64,000 nucleotides of DNA from Sclerodactyla briareus (lineage: Eukaryota > Echinodermata > Holothuroidea > Dendrochirotida > Sclerodactylidae). The stretch covers positions 1-64,000 of the forward strand of contig JAODTK010004776.1 in the NCBI GenBank assembly GCA_026419785.1, written 5' to 3'. The notes under the pieces were generated by a model, which was not told the origin of the DNA, made no database searches, and worked only from the letters and a program-made list of their open reading frames with translations. Shown piece by piece: positions 63,421 through 64,000 of the stretch. Numbering within the stretch: position 1 is the stretch's first letter; every line of letters starts with the position of its first letter. The position numbers and the translations under genes are program-made.

Positions 63421-63575
63421 AGTTGGAATCACCCATTCGAAAAAGAATCAACCCATCGAAAACAGAATCAACCCATCGAAAAAAAACGAATCACCACATC
63501 GAAAAACGGAATCAAGCTTCGAAGGAAAGAATCAACCCATTGAAAAGCGGTATCAGCCTTTCCAACCAGAATCAG
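63399..63575 (+). repeat. GAATC minisatellite, plus-strand copy
   Basis: Lead-in GAAACGTAACAAAAATCC and AAAGTTGGAATC, then about seven units of GAATCAACCCATCGAAAAAC type with unit lengths of about 18-22 bases. The inverted relative is at 51415-51580. A 63-codon frame through it translates the array and is not a gene. Confidence 0.8.
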
Positions 63576-63579
63576 TACG

Positions 63580-64000
63580 TCATATGATATCATGACCTCG
63601 CCTTAACAGGATTTTTCTTGTATAGCCGTGCTCCTTGAAATGTGTAAACTCGCACAGTACTGGGCGCGGATTGATAACAAATCATCAGAATGGAATCAGA
63701 CCCTCAGGATTTGGAACGCAAGCCCGCGTAATGCTTCTTGACGGGTGATTTCTAAGATGCAAGGAATGCAAGCTAACTTGGCGTTTTTGCCATGTTCTTT
63801 AGGCTATAATAGCGTTTTTTTTTGTTTTTTTTGGAGAAAGAAGAATATGGTGGATTGTGCCTGTCAAGGCAAGGTAGCTACTGTGTTATGTTGTTCTTAC
63901 CTTCTTGTAAATCTATTTTAAAAGGGACTTGGGCAAATAGTAGTGTTGGTTGAATGGGGAGGGGTGTAGACGTCTATTAAGGGAATCGAAAGTCCTACAT
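63580..64000. other. Unrecognised non-coding stretch
   Basis: A T-rich run lies near 63815-63832. Nothing else is recognised up to the window edge. Confidence 0.45.

Noticed and set aside
63399-63587. CRISPR-like array of spaced repeats
   Set aside because: Unit length of about 20 with degenerate units and no unique spacers; it is a minisatellite in eukaryotic sequence.

Overview
The window looks like nuclear DNA from a repeat-rich animal genome, most likely a marine invertebrate and plausibly a deuterostome. The reasons are: no dense open reading frames, abundant microsatellites (CA, CATA, TA, ATT, GAGT), decayed LINE reverse transcriptase fragments, a tRNA-derived SINE pair, hAT-like and MITE-like DNA elements, several dispersed repeat families, and a visible excess of the palindrome TAGGCCTA. 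The species cannot be named from this sequence. No open frame exceeds 164 codons, and the longest one lies in a CA microsatellite. I recognise no host protein-coding gene, rRNA gene, intact tRNA gene, CRISPR array or bacterial operon.

Layout. 1-5.5 kb: unrecognised single-copy-like sequence with one weak decayed element near 2.45-2.7 kb. 5.5-7 kb: a LINE reverse transcriptase pseudogene on the minus strand, apparently interrupted by a 305-bp element with perfect 32-bp inverted ends. 7-12.7 kb: mostly unrecognised, with a TA-rich array at 11.2 kb and twin C tracts at 10.9 kb. 12.7-33.2 kb: home of a dispersed repeat (called family A here), with a GCC-rich head, internal sub-repeats and a CACGTCGGCGG end. 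I count six copies, all in the same orientation. The same interval holds a diverged tandem duplication (23.5-24.1 kb), a small terminal-repeat-like element (19.5 kb), a hAT-like element (31.7-32.9 kb) and two copies of a tRNA-Tyr-like SINE (28.5 and 33.3 kb). 34-34.6 kb: a second, independent LINE fragment. 38.5-39.8 kb: a two-copy 110-bp tandem repeat and a TATG array. 44-47.6 kb: diverged repeat pairs. 49.3-50.7 kb: a segmental duplication bearing CA arrays. 53.8-58.3 kb: clustered CA/CATA arrays, one split by a 1-kb hAT-like element. 60-63.6 kb: GAGTCC-type and GAATC-type minisatellites and a possible piggyBac-like element.

The story here is transposon and repeat layering, not cooperating genes. 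Frameshifts in the LINE fragments, many homopolymer tracts and indel-type differences between repeat copies fit either old decay or a noisy long-read consensus; the sequence alone cannot separate the two. The repeat families A, B and C are my own descriptive names; whether they are already in a repeat library was not tested.
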